A DNA stretch of 64,000 nt. Origin: Aquatica leii (taxonomy: Eukaryota > Arthropoda > Insecta > Coleoptera > Lampyridae). A program made the position numbers and the translations under genes. Each line of letters opens with the position of its first letter. The first letter of the stretch is position 1. The stretch covers positions 96,832,806 to 96,896,805 of the forward strand of contig CM069434.1 of NCBI GenBank assembly GCA_035610365.1, written 5' to 3'. Shown here one piece after another: positions 1-11,112 of this stretch. The notes beneath the pieces are model-generated. The model did no database searches. It was not told the DNA's origin and saw nothing but the letters and a program-made list of their open reading frames with translations.

Positions 1-1334
1 TTAGGTATAATATTTGGTTTTTTTAATTTTTCTACTGTTTCTAATTGGTAAACACCCTCAGTACACCTAGCAGCCGCAATGACCTCGCCTATTACAATGA
101 CATTGTCTGCAGAGTATATATTGCAACCTTTTGAGTCAAACACAACAACATTGTTATTTTGTACTAATTTACTAACCGATAAAAGGTTTGCAGACAAATT
201 TGGAACATATACAACATCATTCATTTGAACTTTAACGCCCCTTTTTAAATTAACAAAAATATTTCCCTGGCCCTCAACATCAAGTTGCTCATTATTAGCA
301 ATAGTTACAGTTTTATAATTTGTATTGCTATTAAAATTTTCAAATGAATCTTTTGACTTGGCAAAATGCGTCGTCGCACCCGAGTCTATATACCAACCCC
401 TTGATTCTACTTTTACAGATAAATCAGTGAGCCAATTATATGATTTGTCCCCTTTGCTAGTAAAATTATTAGTCTGATTCGTACTTACACTACTTTTCTT
501 CTGACCGTTACCATTATTTTCACCTTGTGGCCTGTTCCTCGTCTTGAACCAACAGTGTTTAGCCGTATGACCAGCCTTTTTGCAGTGAAAACAGGTTTGA
601 CGAGCTTGATATCTTCCTAAGGGATGATTGGGTCTTCTCCCCACCGCCTCACCTCGTCTTCTTCCACCCTTGGCTGCAAAAGCCGCACCACTTTCATTAA
701 TCTCCCTGCGAGATGCTTCTCGTTCTCTCGCCTCCGCAATAAGTTTTGATCCTACGTCATCAGCTGTAACACCTTTTAGATTGTGTTTTATAACAGTTTT
801 AAATGCCTCATATTCAGGAGAAAAGCCTCTTAACATTAAAACAGTTGTTAAGTCATCATCTATTGGTTTTCCCATTTCTTGCAACTGGCTAGTTATTTCT
901 TTAAATTTCAACACATAACTATCCATATTATCTTGAAGTTTTATCTCCAATAATTGGTCTAGAAATACAAATCGTCTATTTATTCCTTTATCATCATAAT
1001 TTTTTATTAAAGTTAACCATGACTCAAGAGCTGACTTTGAATTTCTAACCAAAAGTTTTGGACCATTTTCCAAGCTAAGTGCAATTTTCACTCTTGCTCT
1101 TTGTTCTTTCTTTTTATCGGTACACAATGCATTTCCATCTTTGTTGTTTACTTCGATACCATCATACAAATCTTCATGCATTAAACACATTTCCATATCA
1201 AACTTCCAACTTTGATAATTTTCAATCCCCTTTAATTTAGTAATATTTGGAATTGAACTTACAAAAGTAGACATGGTTTTTGGTACTTGTGCTTGTCCTT
1301 GATTGTTCACTTCATTTCCATTTAATCCATCCAT
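1..1334 (-). CDS. Ty1/copia Gag-Pol polyprotein, N-terminal part (runs off the left edge)
   Basis: An uninterrupted reading frame of about 444 codons starts at the ATG whose first base is 1334 and is still open at base 1. It begins MDGLNGNEVNNQ and has a copia-type Gag region (residues ~30-230, including IENYQSWKFDMEMCL), a basic linker, and one CCHC zinc knuckle (CFHCKKAGHTAKHCW, near residue 245). The aspartic protease active site WYIDSGATTHF lies near residue 310, followed by the usual start of the integrase region. Gag packages the RNA; the protease matures the polyprotein. Integrase, RT and RNase H would lie outside the window to the left. There are no frameshifts, unlike the neighbouring elements, so this is probably the youngest LTR element here. 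A primer binding site and putative LTR sit just upstream at 1376-1569. Confidence 0.93.
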   Translation of the reverse strand, partial: MDGLNGNEVNNQGQAQVPKTMSTFVSSIPNITKLKGIENYQSWKFDMEMCLMHEDLYDGIEVNNKDGNALCTDKKKEQRARVKIALSLENGPKLLVRNSKSALESWLTLIKNYDDKGINRRFVFLDQLLEIKLQDNMDSYVLKFKEITSQLQEMGKPIDDDLTTVLMLRGFSPEYEAFKTVIKHNLKGVTADDVGSKLIAEAREREASRREINESGAAFAAKGGRRRGEAVGRRPNHPLGRYQARQTCFHCKKAGHTAKHCWFKTRNRPQGENNGNGQKKSSVSTNQTNNFTSKGDKSYNWLTDLSVKVESRGWYIDSGATTHFAKSKDSFENFNSNTNYKTVTIANNEQLDVEGQGNIFVNLKRGVKVQMNDVVYVPNLSANLLSVSKLVQNNNVVVFDSKGCNIYSADNVIVIGEVIAAARCTEGVYQLETVEKLKKPNIIP

Positions 1335-1375
1335 ATTTCTGTTTGTTAATATATTAATCACAAACTTCACGTTTA

Positions 1376-1390
1376 ACTGGGCGCATAACC
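1376..1390 (-). promoter_or_regulatory. Copia primer binding site (half initiator-Met tRNA type)
   Basis: On the minus strand this reads GGTTATGCGCCCAGT. It closely resembles the internal initiator-methionine-tRNA complement used by insect copia elements to prime minus-strand DNA. It lies about 40 bases upstream of the Gag start and directly abuts a TG...CA-bounded segment, as expected for a PBS next to a 5' LTR. Confidence 0.7.
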
Positions 1391-1569
1391 TGATGTATTT
1401 TTATGGGTTTTAATTATAAACAAACACAATTTATTAAATGTTTAGTTTTATTATGAACCAAAATAAAGGTGAACGTGGAAAATTAATTTATTTTTTACAT
1501 GACATGACATAATATAATTGTTTTGACAGAGAGGCCATCTTTATAATAAAAAAAAAAGTTTTACCAACA
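1391..1569 (-). repeat. Putative 5' LTR of the copia element
   Basis: In the sense (minus) direction the segment would begin TGTTGGTAAAAC at 1569 and end in CA next to the primer binding site. It contains a TATA-like TTATTATAAAG. About 179 bp is short but plausible for a copia LTR. The partner LTR is outside the window, so the outer boundary rests on the TG/CA termini only. Confidence 0.5.
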
Positions 1570-1579
1570 TGACAAAGAA

Positions 1580-2651
1580 AACATTATTATATGAAAATAG
1601 AAAATACAAATTCACAATAAACTCTTTCTCCCACACTTAGTTTTCGTGTAGTTGGCATATCTAGATTATTACTGTACGAACGAGATTTTAAAGGAGGTTT
1701 TAGAGCATCAAGTTTTATGTGAATTTGTCTGTTTAACTATAGTTCAGACGAAGACTTTCCAGAGTATAACGGAGTTGCCCTGAATCGAAAAGTGGTTTCA
1801 TGAATTTTATCGTTAAGTGGAGACTTTTCGTTACTCATTGCACGTAGTTTCTTTTTAAGAATCTGGACATAGCGTACCGCTTGCCCGTTAGTGGCAAGGT
1901 GTCCTGGTGAGATAAAATTCTGTTGGATTTCGTTATTTTTGCAGTAATTAAGAAATTCATCTGATTTGAATATCGAAGCATTGTCCGAAACAAGAACATG
2001 AGGGTATCCATGAGAAGCGAATATATCATCAAGTGCATGAATGGTAGATGTAGACGTAGATTCATTGTTGAAGATTTTTACTTCAGGCCATTTAGACAAA
2101 GCATCTACCAAAATAAGAAAGTGGTGCCTTCCTTCGCAAAGTCCTGCAAAATCCATATGAACACGGTCAAAATTATTTTTGGGTGGTTCCCATTTATGTG
2201 ACCTTATTTGTGGCGGATTGTTTTGGTTTAGAGCACATTCCTGACACGACTTTCCAGTGTTTTTAATTTCTCTATCTATTAGTGGCCAATACACATGCCT
2301 GCGTGCTAAGGCTTTTATCTTATTTATTCCTGGATGCGTATGGTGTAGTTCTTTGAGTACTTCTAGCCGTAGAGATTCAGGTACATAGATTCGGTCGTTT
2401 CTGAAAGTTATGCCACGATGGAGACTAAGATTTACTTTGGTACTTTGACCGTTTGCAAGGTTCTTCTTTATTTCGCATAGTTCGCTGTCAGATTCAATCT
2501 CTAATTTAATGGTTTTGTAATTTAGTATGTGAGTCGATATGTTATTGACGATTTGGTCGTCAATTTTACTCATGTCGTCATCTTCTAAAGATTCTGTGTT
2601 TTTGAGCGATGCGCAGTATAAAAAATCAACGTTTGAAAAAAAATTGAGCAT
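1580..2651 (-). pseudogene. Gypsy integrase (broken)
   Basis: The main frame (2651-1737) shows the integrase HHCC zinc finger (HHTHPGINKIKALARRHVYW... SCQEC), then the RNase H-fold catalytic core with DFAGLCEGRHHFLILVDALSKW and VLVSDNASIF. These hold the first two catalytic aspartates. The expected NGQAER-type segment is altered to NGQAVRYVQILKKK. After the stop at 1737 the C-terminal region resumes in another frame (LDALKPPLKSRSYS, then TTRKLSVGERVY), reaching about 1580. This shows that the copia LTR boundary interrupts the old integrase. The N-terminal part of this frame is joined to the end of the RNase H region by an internal deletion near 2640. Confidence 0.88.
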
Positions 2652-3655
2652 TATCCGTTACAAGTGAGAATTTTTGTCCGTAACGATATATAAAAAACTT
2701 GCGACAAGCCCAATATATTGCTAAAGCTTCCTTATCTATTTGGCTATAATTACTTTCAAAGTCAGTGAGTGAGCGAGATCCAAATACGATCGGTCTTTCT
2801 TCATCGCCGACTTTATGCGACAATATGGCCCCTATACCTTGAGGGCTCGCGTCTGCTGTAAGTATAATAGAAAGGATTGTAAGATGTCAATACTCTATCG
2901 CTTACAATTTCGTTCTTCAACTTGATAAACGCTGTTTCTGTTTGTGGTGACCATATAAACCTTACATTTTGTCTTGTAAGACGTCGGAGTGGAGCGGTAA
3001 TAGCTGAGATGTTAGGAATAAATTTTAAGTAATATGTTACCCTGCCTAAAAATCGTTTTACGTCTGAGGCAGTTTTAGGACGTGGACAGTTAAGTATTGT
3101 TAATGTCCTACTTAGTGATTTTGAAATTTGATTATTACTAATCGCATGACCTAGATATTCGATTTTATTTTAAAAGAATGAGCATTTTCGGCGGTTTATG
3201 TGTTTATGTGTTCGAGGCATTGTATGAGGCGATTCTTGTACTCTTCATATGAGTTACCATGGATCACAATGTCGTCGACGTAATTAGAAGTACCTTCCAG
3301 ACCATTTAGCATTTGTGCTATGATGCGATGAAATTCGGAGGGAACCGTTTTGATTCCGAAATTCAACCTATTTACTGTATACGTCCCTAAATGTGTGTGT
3401 AGATATCGATTGAGTTATTGCAGATTCCTCATCCACGGGTAAATGAAGGTAAGCTTTGTATAAATCTAATGTGCAATATATTCTAGATTCACGAAGGTTG
3501 TTAAGGACGTCGACAATTTTTTTGATAGGCTAATGAGCATCTTCTAGCTGTGTGTTTACGGCAACGTTATAGTCCGCACACAACCTAATCGTATCATCTG
3601 GTTTGAATATATTTACAAACAGTGAGCCCCAATTGCTATGTGGTATTAGAGTAAT
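2640..3655 (-). pseudogene. Gypsy reverse transcriptase and RNase H (broken)
   Basis: Read on the minus strand from 3655, shifted frames give RT blocks NWGSLFVNIFKPD, IRLCADYNVAVN and CTLDLYKAYLHLPVDEESA. The catalytic box NYVDDIVIHG falls at about 3260-3290. RNase H follows at 2823-2640 with FGSRSLTDFESNYSQIDKEA and YGQKFSLVTDN. Stops and frameshifts separate the blocks, so no functional enzyme is made. The YVDD catalytic pair is still recognisable, so decay is moderate. RT starts immediately after the solo LTR, and the PR-to-RT linker normally present in gypsy elements is missing. Confidence 0.85.
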
Positions 3656-3659
3656 AATT

Positions 3660-5089
3660 TGTTACAAGCTTTTGGTATTTTACGAACCTGCACGGCCAGC
3701 TCACAATAGTCGGGGAGAGGGGAGGTTCACAGAGAATACAGAAAATATGCTTAAGGGCGCCAGAGCGAATCCAAAGTAACCTTTCTATCTTGCTCAGGAC
3801 AGAAACGGTTCACACTTGTAACACGATGTTAGGTTCGTAATCCTTATACTCGGCTGTGCGAGTAGCCAACGTTTGTTATTAGATAACGACGATTCGAAGA
3901 GAAAGGTATGTTGTCATAAAAGAACAAGTAACCACAATAACAACTTTAATTTAGCATCGTTGATGATTATCACAGGTATATCGAATTCTCATTACAGAAA
4001 TGCCAGTAGTATCGGCAACACACAGTACATAAGTAAATTACAGTGAAACAGGTAGCGAAGAATAGTTCGTAGTAAATATCGTTTGCATACAGCATGCGGA
4101 ATACACAAACTAATTAGTAATATGGCATTACTGACAATAAAACAGTGATAATAATTATGGCATTAACATTAAATTATCAGAATAATTATTGGTAGTACAC
4201 AGCATACGTAACACAAAATAAGCAAAAACAATTACTATCTAAATGGTAATCCAATAACGTTAGTAAATACGGAATTAATATTCACAACAGTTTCGTGAGT
4301 GACCTTTCTGACAACGAATAAGATACATAAAACACTTACCACTAACACAGGAACTTCCACTCGTACGAAGAAAGCGCTTTCCTCGGCAAGCAATCCTGTA
4401 AACAATTTGAGTCGCAAATCGTGTCAAACCAATGCCTCACGAAATCAAGATCTACAAAAATGGTTACTTAATGTTAAAGAAAGTATATAGAATATAACCC
4501 GGTTGTCGACTGCTGTTGTACACCTTGTCTGCGGTTTAATTAGTTTTAACCGTAGGCCTTATAGATAGTTATAATCGTCCCATAAAAGTATTTGTCGATG
4601 TTAATCCCTCGTAATTCGGTATCGACTAGAAACCTGGGCCAGATTGTGGTGAAACGGCCAGTGACGATTCGAATACTTAACGATCGTAATGAAGTTATAA
4701 TTTTCCCTTGTAAATTTTAAATTACGACAAGGATACCCATATTTAGGAGGTAGCACATGGCGCTAACGAAAAGACATAAAAATTACTTTTAATCAAAGAA
4801 AGAACAAAAACCGCTTACCCTGCGTGGATTAAATTAGTTAATTAAGAAGACTTCTATTTTCCATCGTGTCCCAACACGTGGATGATTTGAGAAAACGATT
4901 TTTAATTCACGCAGACATAGGTTATAACATGAACGATGTCAAAGTCAAAATGCCGGTATCTCACTGGATATCGCCTACTCAATACGAAGAGACCAACGAA
5001 CCCGATAGATGGCGTCGAGAAATATAAAAGTAATTTTTAATTAAACCAATATACAGGGTAATGCATTATTTAAATTTATGCACGTAACA
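3660..5089. repeat. Solo LTR (1430 bp) with 4-bp target duplication AATT
   Basis: The segment begins TGTTAC and ends GTAACA, the inverted TG...CA termini of an LTR. It is flanked by a perfect direct repeat AATT (3656-3659 and 5090-5093). It has no coding sequence. A diverged relative at 57319-58511 matches along its length, for example at the CTGCACGGCC block near the start, the GTGAGTGAC..TTTCTGACA block, and AACCAATATACAGG near the end. It was presumably left after LTR-LTR recombination. The transcriptional orientation is not known. Confidence 0.85.
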
Positions 5090-5093
5090 AATT

Positions 5094-5900
5094 TTATGCG
5101 ATTCTAGTGACTTTAGTTCGGTTTCAACGATGTTACGCTTTGCATACGGAATTTCAATTGTTAATTTCTTAATTCTATCTTTATATTTTATATTAACATG
5201 CGTTTTACCCAAGAGCTTAAATTCTTCCCGTAAATAAGAATATAAATGTACATTTGTGTTTTCTATGGCGCAATCGGTTCGTAATTTATCAAAGATCGTT
5301 TTAGGAATGAGCGTTAATGCACATCCTGTGTCTACTTCAAATGTTACATGTTCATTCTTAATGAGCACAGTTGCAAAATACTTATCTAAGTTTGAAATTT
5401 GGTTACAATCTATATGGTTTGTGAAGTCAATTTTTGAGCCATTTGATTTTGTAGGTGTAAAAATGCAAACTTTAGCAATGTGACCTTGTTTTTTTTTACA
5501 TGCTTCACATTGTAAATTAGAGCGATTGATACGACACTCATTTGATTTGTGGTTTGACTTACCGCAATACAGATATAATCTTGCAATTCCCAATGATTTG
5601 TAATTGACCTGTGATTTTGATCTTTTGCGAGTTCCATTTTGTGCCTGTGAATATGACTGATACCTGCGGTTTCCCCTTGAGAGGCTGGACCTGATGCGAC
5701 TATTCTTGTGCGAGTTTTTTTCATTGTAATTTTTTGAGTCTTGTTCTTTGTTACTCAACGAGTGTTCAATTTTGTTAATAACAGTTTTGTTTTCTAATTC
5801 TTCATTATCGATTCTTGAGGCTTCATATCCACTAGCTCTTGTTACCAGTTCGGAGAAATTTGCTTGTTCTTCTTGTAGTAATTTTTCTCGTATGTAAGAA
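5094..5900 (-). pseudogene. Gypsy Gag C-terminus and aspartic protease
   Basis: The frame is open from about 5900 down to the solo LTR. It encodes the end of Gag, a basic Arg/Ser/Gln-rich linker, two zinc knuckles (the first degenerate, with CGKSNHKSNEC; the second CEACKKKQGHIAKVC), and a retropepsin domain with VTFEVDTGCALTLIPKTIF. The active-site DTG is intact. The last residues before the stop near 5066 are contributed by the inserted LTR, not by the protease. Upstream of about 5900 similarity is lost, so the N-terminal half of Gag is missing or too decayed to see. Confidence 0.8.
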
Positions 5901-6236
5901 TCTTTTATGCTTCTAATGAATTATATTCTTAAAAATATTTCAGGAATTTGTTTTTAACATTTCGGACATGCGAATTCATATGTTGGTATAAATTTCTTCA
6001 GCTCTGTTAAATACTGTGATATTATAAAATCTTAAGCTTTCGCGGTTGTTATGTTTATGATTATAAGCGACTTTCGGCTTAGACCGCGTCGTAGTAAAAC
6101 ACCCAGACTTAGGCTTGATCCTAGTCTCTTCTTGAGAGCCAAAACAAGAAGTAGAACTTGGCCTTTGCCGTATTGTCGTTCGTGAACCCAAACAAACTGA
6201 CGTTTCGCAAGACATTACACCTTGCATCTTCAGAGT
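5901..6236. other. Unassigned interval between the gypsy remnant and the TIR element
   Basis: A 90-codon minus-strand frame (6248-5976) is present but is Thr/Ser/Arg-rich and has no domain I recognise. The composition is more GC-rich than the surroundings, which suggests another transposon fragment. No gene is claimed. Confidence 0.4.
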
Positions 6237-6476
6237 GGTAAATGTCAAGTCAAATCTATAGGTCGCCTCGATTTTAAACAGTGCGTGAGAGAGATGCGTG
6301 GCGCGTGCTGCTCAGTGCGCTAAAGGAAGACGCAGCATAGTAGCTACTCGTTTTGCGTACCGAGTGAAACACAGCGCGCATGTTTGTTTCTCCGTGTGTT
6401 CGAAAGAGACAACACTACTGCCGGGAATCATTTTGGAGTAACCGACTACAAGTACAGTATATAATATCTAATATAC
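6237..6476 (+). repeat. Left terminal inverted repeat of the 6237-8634 element
   Basis: Inverted partner of 8398-8634. It is GC-richer than the flanks and contains GTGCGTGAGAGAGATGCG and a GCGCGC stretch. The inner limit is sharp at TCTAATATAC. Confidence 0.8.
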
Positions 6477-6770
6477 AAAAATGGATGTTTGTTTTCTAGA
6501 TAAACCACCAAAATATTCAACGATATAAAATGTAAGCGATATATGAGTTATGTATAAATAAAATATATTTTACCTACTCTACTATAAATGATAAATATCT
6601 TTTGATTTTTTATTTATTTCAATGAAACAGGTTACATTAAATTCAAAAAGTATCGTAATACTTGAGATTATTACTTATTTAGTACTTATGGTTAAAATTT
6701 TCATTTATTTTGTCAACAAAATAGGTTACATTAAATACAAAACATCGCATTACTTAAGATTATTACCTAC

Positions 6771-8012
6771 TCACTCAGCAGCTGACTCGTCCTCAAGTTC
6801 TACATGGTCGTCATTGCTGTCACTGGACTGCAATTGCAGGATGTCTTCAACTTGCAGGGGCATTTGTTTCCGCTTGAATCCTATGGGTTTTAATGAGCCA
6901 TCAACTAAGGACCAACCAAAATAATTCGGGTTAAGTTTTTCGCACTGAGGATCGGTAGCATTGAGCCACATTGAATTAACGTAAATCGTGCGTAAAATGT
7001 TTTGTTTCAACGATCGCCAGCATGGTAGAATCTTATTCGAGTCAAGGCTCCTAACTTTCTTCATATATTGATCATGGTAATTTTTCGCCAAAAATTTTTT
7101 TACAAAAATATGATTTCTCGCGTCATTAACACTGGTGCACTCCTTGACTCCATACATAAGCGCAGTAAACTCCTAAACCAAGTCAATTTTCTTATTATCA
7201 AAAATGTCTAATTCATCTGTTAATGATGCAAACATGTTTTGATAAGTCTCGTTCTTGGAAAAGATTTTGACTTTTCTGTTATTGTAAAAAGTCGCTGTAT
7301 AGTCGCCAACCAAATTTGTGATTGTATAAGTTTATGCTTATTCTCCAGCAAAATTATTAAAACGTCCGTATCAGAAGTTTTTACAAGAATTCTCGACCCT
7401 AACGCCATTTTGTGAGCGTGAAATATTATTCGCGTATCCGCTTCTTCGTGATCACACTTGTAATCAAGTTCTTTAGTTTTTATGACACGAACATTTTGTG
7501 TTTCATAAGAATAGCATTCATCTTCGACCGATAAAAAAATTTTTTCGTTGCTATTATTGATTCTAAATGGTCGTTCCTCAGTATCTAGCCAAAAACTGTA
7601 CTAATCTCACTTTAAAACGAGAATTTTTAAGACTTCTTATAAAATCAGTAGGTCCGATTTGTTTAGGTTCTGAAATGTTGTACTCAATGTCGAACGCTTG
7701 ACGATTTGCCCGTTCACAGTCTTGGATTGAAAGCGTTAAGTAGTGGTCGAATATGAGATGTATTTCTGTCGCTTTAGTTGAACAACTCTTTATAAGTACA
7801 GATTCAGCAATTTTAGCAAAGGTTTGGGACATAGACGGTCCGATAACGTGTAGGAAATTAAAACCATTTATTATTTCTACTTTGATTAGTGTTGGTTTAA
7901 CAATTGGGACTAGAGATTTTAATAACTTTCCAAGTGTTGCCTTTTCCGTTTTCAAGAAATCACCCATACACGAGAAAAGAGCTGGCGGACATAGTGCTAA
8001 TGGAAAGGTCAA
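6771..8012 (-). pseudogene. TE-encoded PIN/FEN-like nuclease family protein, frameshifted
   Basis: Three minus-strand frames form one decayed protein. The first (8012-7578) has CPPALFSCMGDFLKT and EIHLIFDHYLTLSIQDCERANR. A frameshift leads to CDHEEADTRIIFHAHKMA and LVKTSDTDVLIILL (about 7470-7330). The last part (7157-6771) contains MYGVKECTSVNDAR and ends in an acidic tail. EADTR...DTDVL resembles the acidic metal-binding motifs of PIN/FEN1 (Asteroid-like) nucleases, and the architecture matches an uncharacterised protein family scattered across animal genomes. The segment that normally holds a third GCDY-type motif is shortened to GDYTATFYN by an internal deletion near 7300. The gene cannot make a full protein. 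Confidence 0.65.
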
Positions 8013-8397
8013 ATAGAATTCAATAACACTTTTTATTAATGGCTATAGCAAGTAGTCGCCCAAAAATATCTCGCTTCATTTTTAATAAAATCTTCTTGCT
8101 TTTGTCCTTAGTCGTCAGAAATTTGGTACTGCATTGCGAAACTTAAGATTTGATTTCGTGCTATCGATCCTTCAAATTTCCGGGAAACTGAGAAGCATTT
8201 TAAAATAAAATTCAACTTTTTTGACTGCCTAGTGTCTGAATAATGAGCAGGAAATGAGCAACATTAGAAGATGCTGCTTTGCCAGTCGAGATGTTAAACA
8301 AAACATTTTTATCAATGCCATTATCAAACGGATTCATTGTATTTTTAAGAGCTTCAATGATACTTCCAAGACTTTTTGCATCTTTCTGTATTCTGCT

Positions 8398-8634
8398 GTA
8401 TATTAGATATTATATACTGTACGTATAGTCTGTTACTCCAAAAGATTCCTGGCAGTTGTGTTGTCTCTATCGATCAGACGGAGAAACAAATATGCGCGCT
8501 GTGTTTCACTCGGTACGCGACACGAGTAGCTGTTATGCTGCGTCTTCCTTTAGCGCACTGAGCAGCACGCGCTACGCTTCTCTTTCACGCACTGTTTAAA
8601 GTCGAGACGACTCATAGATATGACAATTTTTACC
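8398..8634 (-). repeat. Right terminal inverted repeat of the 6237-8634 element
   Basis: Inverted partner of 6237-6476, matching over nearly its whole length with scattered substitutions. It lies 386 bases beyond the start of the broken ORF and so probably holds its promoter. Confidence 0.8.
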
Positions 8635-8756
8635 TAGGCGACCCTATACCATCGTATTTTGGGATACAATTCTCTTCATTTTCATATAAATTTTAATCGG
8701 TAAGCAGATGAGTGAAATTGCCTAATATCAACTTAACTTTTTACAAAGCAGGACTT

Positions 8757-8866
8757 TGGGCGCCGGCGGTTGGGCGCCGGCAATTGGGCGACGACGTTTG
8801 GGCGTCAAACGTTTGAGCGCCAGGCGTTTCGGCGCCGGGCGTTTCGGCGCCATAATTATGTTATGC
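8757..8866. repeat. GC-rich GGCGCC-type repeat block at the edge of the MULE
   Basis: About 110 bases made of irregular repeats of a TTGGGCGCCGGC / GTTTCGGCGCC unit, in sharp contrast to the surrounding AT-rich DNA. Similar GC-rich pieces with GGCG or GACGCC cores recur at about 10597-10650 and 11381-11412. They bracket the MULE coding remains, so they are probably subterminal repeats of that transposon. Confidence 0.6.
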
Positions 8867-9191
8867 AAGAAAATTTTACCAACGCACTTTCAAAACGCTA
8901 CTTTATATTACCCTTTATGTTATTGAACATTTAAAGAAAATTGTGCAATATCGGTATTTTCTTAATTGTTAATTAAGAAGATTAGTGTAAGTCCTGATAT
9001 TTGGAATCATTAGGTACCCATTATTATTTGCAAAGCTCTTGTCGTGTGCTCAGAAAGCAATTAAGAATATTAGTGTAATTAGAAAATTTTAGTATTTAAA
9101 CTTACTCTTCCACATCAGTCTCTTCAGTTGTCTGCAGATATTTGTTGCCATAATTTTGTGAGCGTAATAGTGTACAAGTCTACATTTAATT

Positions 9192-10489
9192 ATGGAAGAT
9201 ACTCAAAGTAAGCGGAACAAAAAAAAGTATCCTATAATAGTTACAAGTACGTTTTTGACAAGGCAAGCAAAAATGGAACAAAAAAATTTTAGAGATGTGA
9301 GCGAAAAGCGGACAAGTGCCTAGGTCGTGTCTATACAACAGTGGATGACGAATATTTGTAATCCTCGGGTAACCACAATCATGATATTAAAAGACGTGCC
9401 AAACAAACCATGGAGATTCCTGCCCAAATACTTAACCATGCCCTGGAGGTCACTGGGCCTGCAGTTCAAGGGCAGTTGCCTAACAAGGATGCTATTAGAA
9501 GATTGTGTCAGTGGACGCGAAACCGTATCCCTGCTGCACCCACAACTCCGATAGATCTGGAAACGTTAGTAATTCCGGAAGCGTACAGACTATACAAATG
9601 TGCTCCTGGACAATCCAAGATGTTCTTATTGAAGGATACCGGATCAGAGCAGCCGGACCCATTTTGAATATTAATACTTGGAAGAGAAGATAACGCACGA
9701 TGAAGCTAGCACATGAAACAAATTTTTACGGATGGAACATTTCAGCAAGCGCCTCCGTTATTCTATCAAATTTACGTTATTTTGGCAAACAGGGGTGGAT
9801 TCGTATTTCCAGTTTTGTACGCGTTATTGCCATAAAAGCAACGGCAAACGTACGATCGGCTGTTTTCAATTATAAAAGAAATGTAGCCGCAGTTTCAACC
9901 TGAAACTGTTTCGTTGGATTACGAAATAGCCGTAATTGGATCAGTTGCTGAAGCATTTCCAACGGCACGATTACTAGGCCGCCTGTTTCACCTTGTTCAA
10001 AATTTTAAGATACAAATAGCCATTCATGGACTGACTGTACAATATAATATCGATCCGGAATTTGCTCTTTCTGCACGGATGATAGTTACATTAGCCCTTA
10101 CTCCTCTAGATCAATTGCAACCAATTTTAAACTGGTTCAAAGATAGCTACGGTAGAAGGCGAAATAGAAACCACACACGCAGGTGGGCGTTATTTTTGCC
10201 AAATATTTGGAACGTGTACCAAAGAGTGCGTAATAATGAAGATCGTACCAATAAAGTCATCGTAGTTTGCAGTGCCAATTTGGTACGGACCATCCGTCGC
10301 TGTGGAAATTTATCAACGGCCTGCAAAGCGTCCAGAAAGGACGCGACGCATTGTATAAAAAACTTGTAGGTGACCAAGCACCTCCTCATAAAAGGGCAAA
10401 ATACCAAGCTGCGGATAACAGAATTACCACAATTGTTTAAGACTTTAAGAACCAAACAATTATTGAGTATCTCAGAGGCATTTCTCATA
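9192..10489 (+). pseudogene. MULE (Mutator-like) transposase with FLYWCH-like N-terminus, broken
   Basis: From the ATG at 9192, alternating frames give a decayed FLYWCH-like zinc-binding region ending GNHNHD (about 9350). Next come a helical segment (EIPAQILNHALEVTGPAVQG), the catalytic core with the DGTF motif at 9731, and the second acidic block LDYEIA near 9914. FHL follows, then a long tail ending in TIIEYLRGISHNF. The usual Cys before FHL is an Arg here. At least four stops or frameshifts interrupt the frame (near 9330, 9667, 9900 and 10260). A MULE transposase binds the element ends and moves it by a DDE mechanism; this copy cannot. Confidence 0.82.
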
Positions 10490-10659
10490 ACTTTTTAATA
10501 AAGTGAAAGTGCAATTGTATTTAGATAAATTTTTTGTTAACCAACGTAGTACATACATCAAATTTTGACCTGGCCCGTGTCAAAAAATGTTGCCTAATCG
10601 CCGGCGCTCAAATGTCGCGTACCAAAATTTTTATACCTGGCGACCTATAGTAGTGACAG

Positions 10660-11112
10660 GATTAAGGTGGGCGACCTATCGTTTGCATGCGCCGTAGAAG
10701 CTTTGGCTCGATATCTACCGAATGAATTGGATGAATTGGTTTGAAGATTCATACATAAGTATGCATTTCGTCAACTTTTTGTATTTTTTAATGGTAATTT
10801 TACAACTGTTTTGGAGGCCCCTTAAATAAAAACGCAAATATGGTCAGTCTACGATAAAAGGATCAATTTTGCAGAAGCAGCTCACCACTCCAGTCCCAAT
10901 TTTCTGTAGATCACCCTAGCATATGAAAAAAAAATTCAAATAGCCTCAAGAAAGCTCAGAACGGTATGGATTTTGAGTATAAAAGATTTATTGCAGGAAA
11001 TCATCCCTCAAAAAAATGAAGAAAATACATAGAATGTGACGCTATTTTAAACACCCAACAACAACAGAATATCTAAGAGGAATTGCTCACAATTTACAAA
11101 TAGAATAAATTG
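10660..11112 (+). pseudogene. C-terminal fragment of a second MULE copy
   Basis: Frame fragments around 10915-11105 end in TTTEYLRGIAHNLQIE. This is the same tail as the MULE just upstream (TIIEYLRGISHNFLIK), so a second, related copy is joined head to tail behind it. The rest of that copy is deleted or unrecognisable. Confidence 0.6.

Larger units (their letters stand above)
1580..5900 (-). mobile_element. Degenerate Ty3/gypsy retrotransposon, Mag-like
   Basis: Gag zinc knuckles and protease (5094-5900), reverse transcriptase and RNase H (about 2640-3655) and integrase (1580-2651) occur in the normal gypsy order on the minus strand. The paired zinc knuckles, one ending GHIAKVC, and the H2C2 integrase zinc finger suggest a Mag-type element; the clade is an inference. 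The element has several frameshifts and internal deletions, a solo LTR at 3660-5089, and a copia insertion cutting off its integrase C-terminus. Its own LTRs were not recognised. Confidence 0.85.
6237..8634 (-). mobile_element. DNA element with ~240-bp terminal inverted repeats and a broken PIN/FEN-like nuclease ORF
   Basis: The left repeat (6237-6476) and right repeat (8398-8634) are inverted copies at roughly 85% identity by eye. They share blocks such as AAACAGTGCGTGA, CTCAGTGCGCTAAAGGAAGA and TATATAATATCTAATATAC. Between them the minus strand carries one decayed ORF. Long inverted repeats around a single coding unit point to a cut-and-paste DNA element, but the superfamily was not identified. 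No target duplication was found. Confidence 0.75.

Noticed and set aside
628..918. Plus-strand frame over the copia Gag
   Set aside because: Shadow of the well-supported minus-strand Gag-Pol frame.
5256..5724. Other frames over the gypsy Gag-protease region
   Set aside because: They overlap zinc knuckles and protease motifs in the better frame and show no domain of their own.
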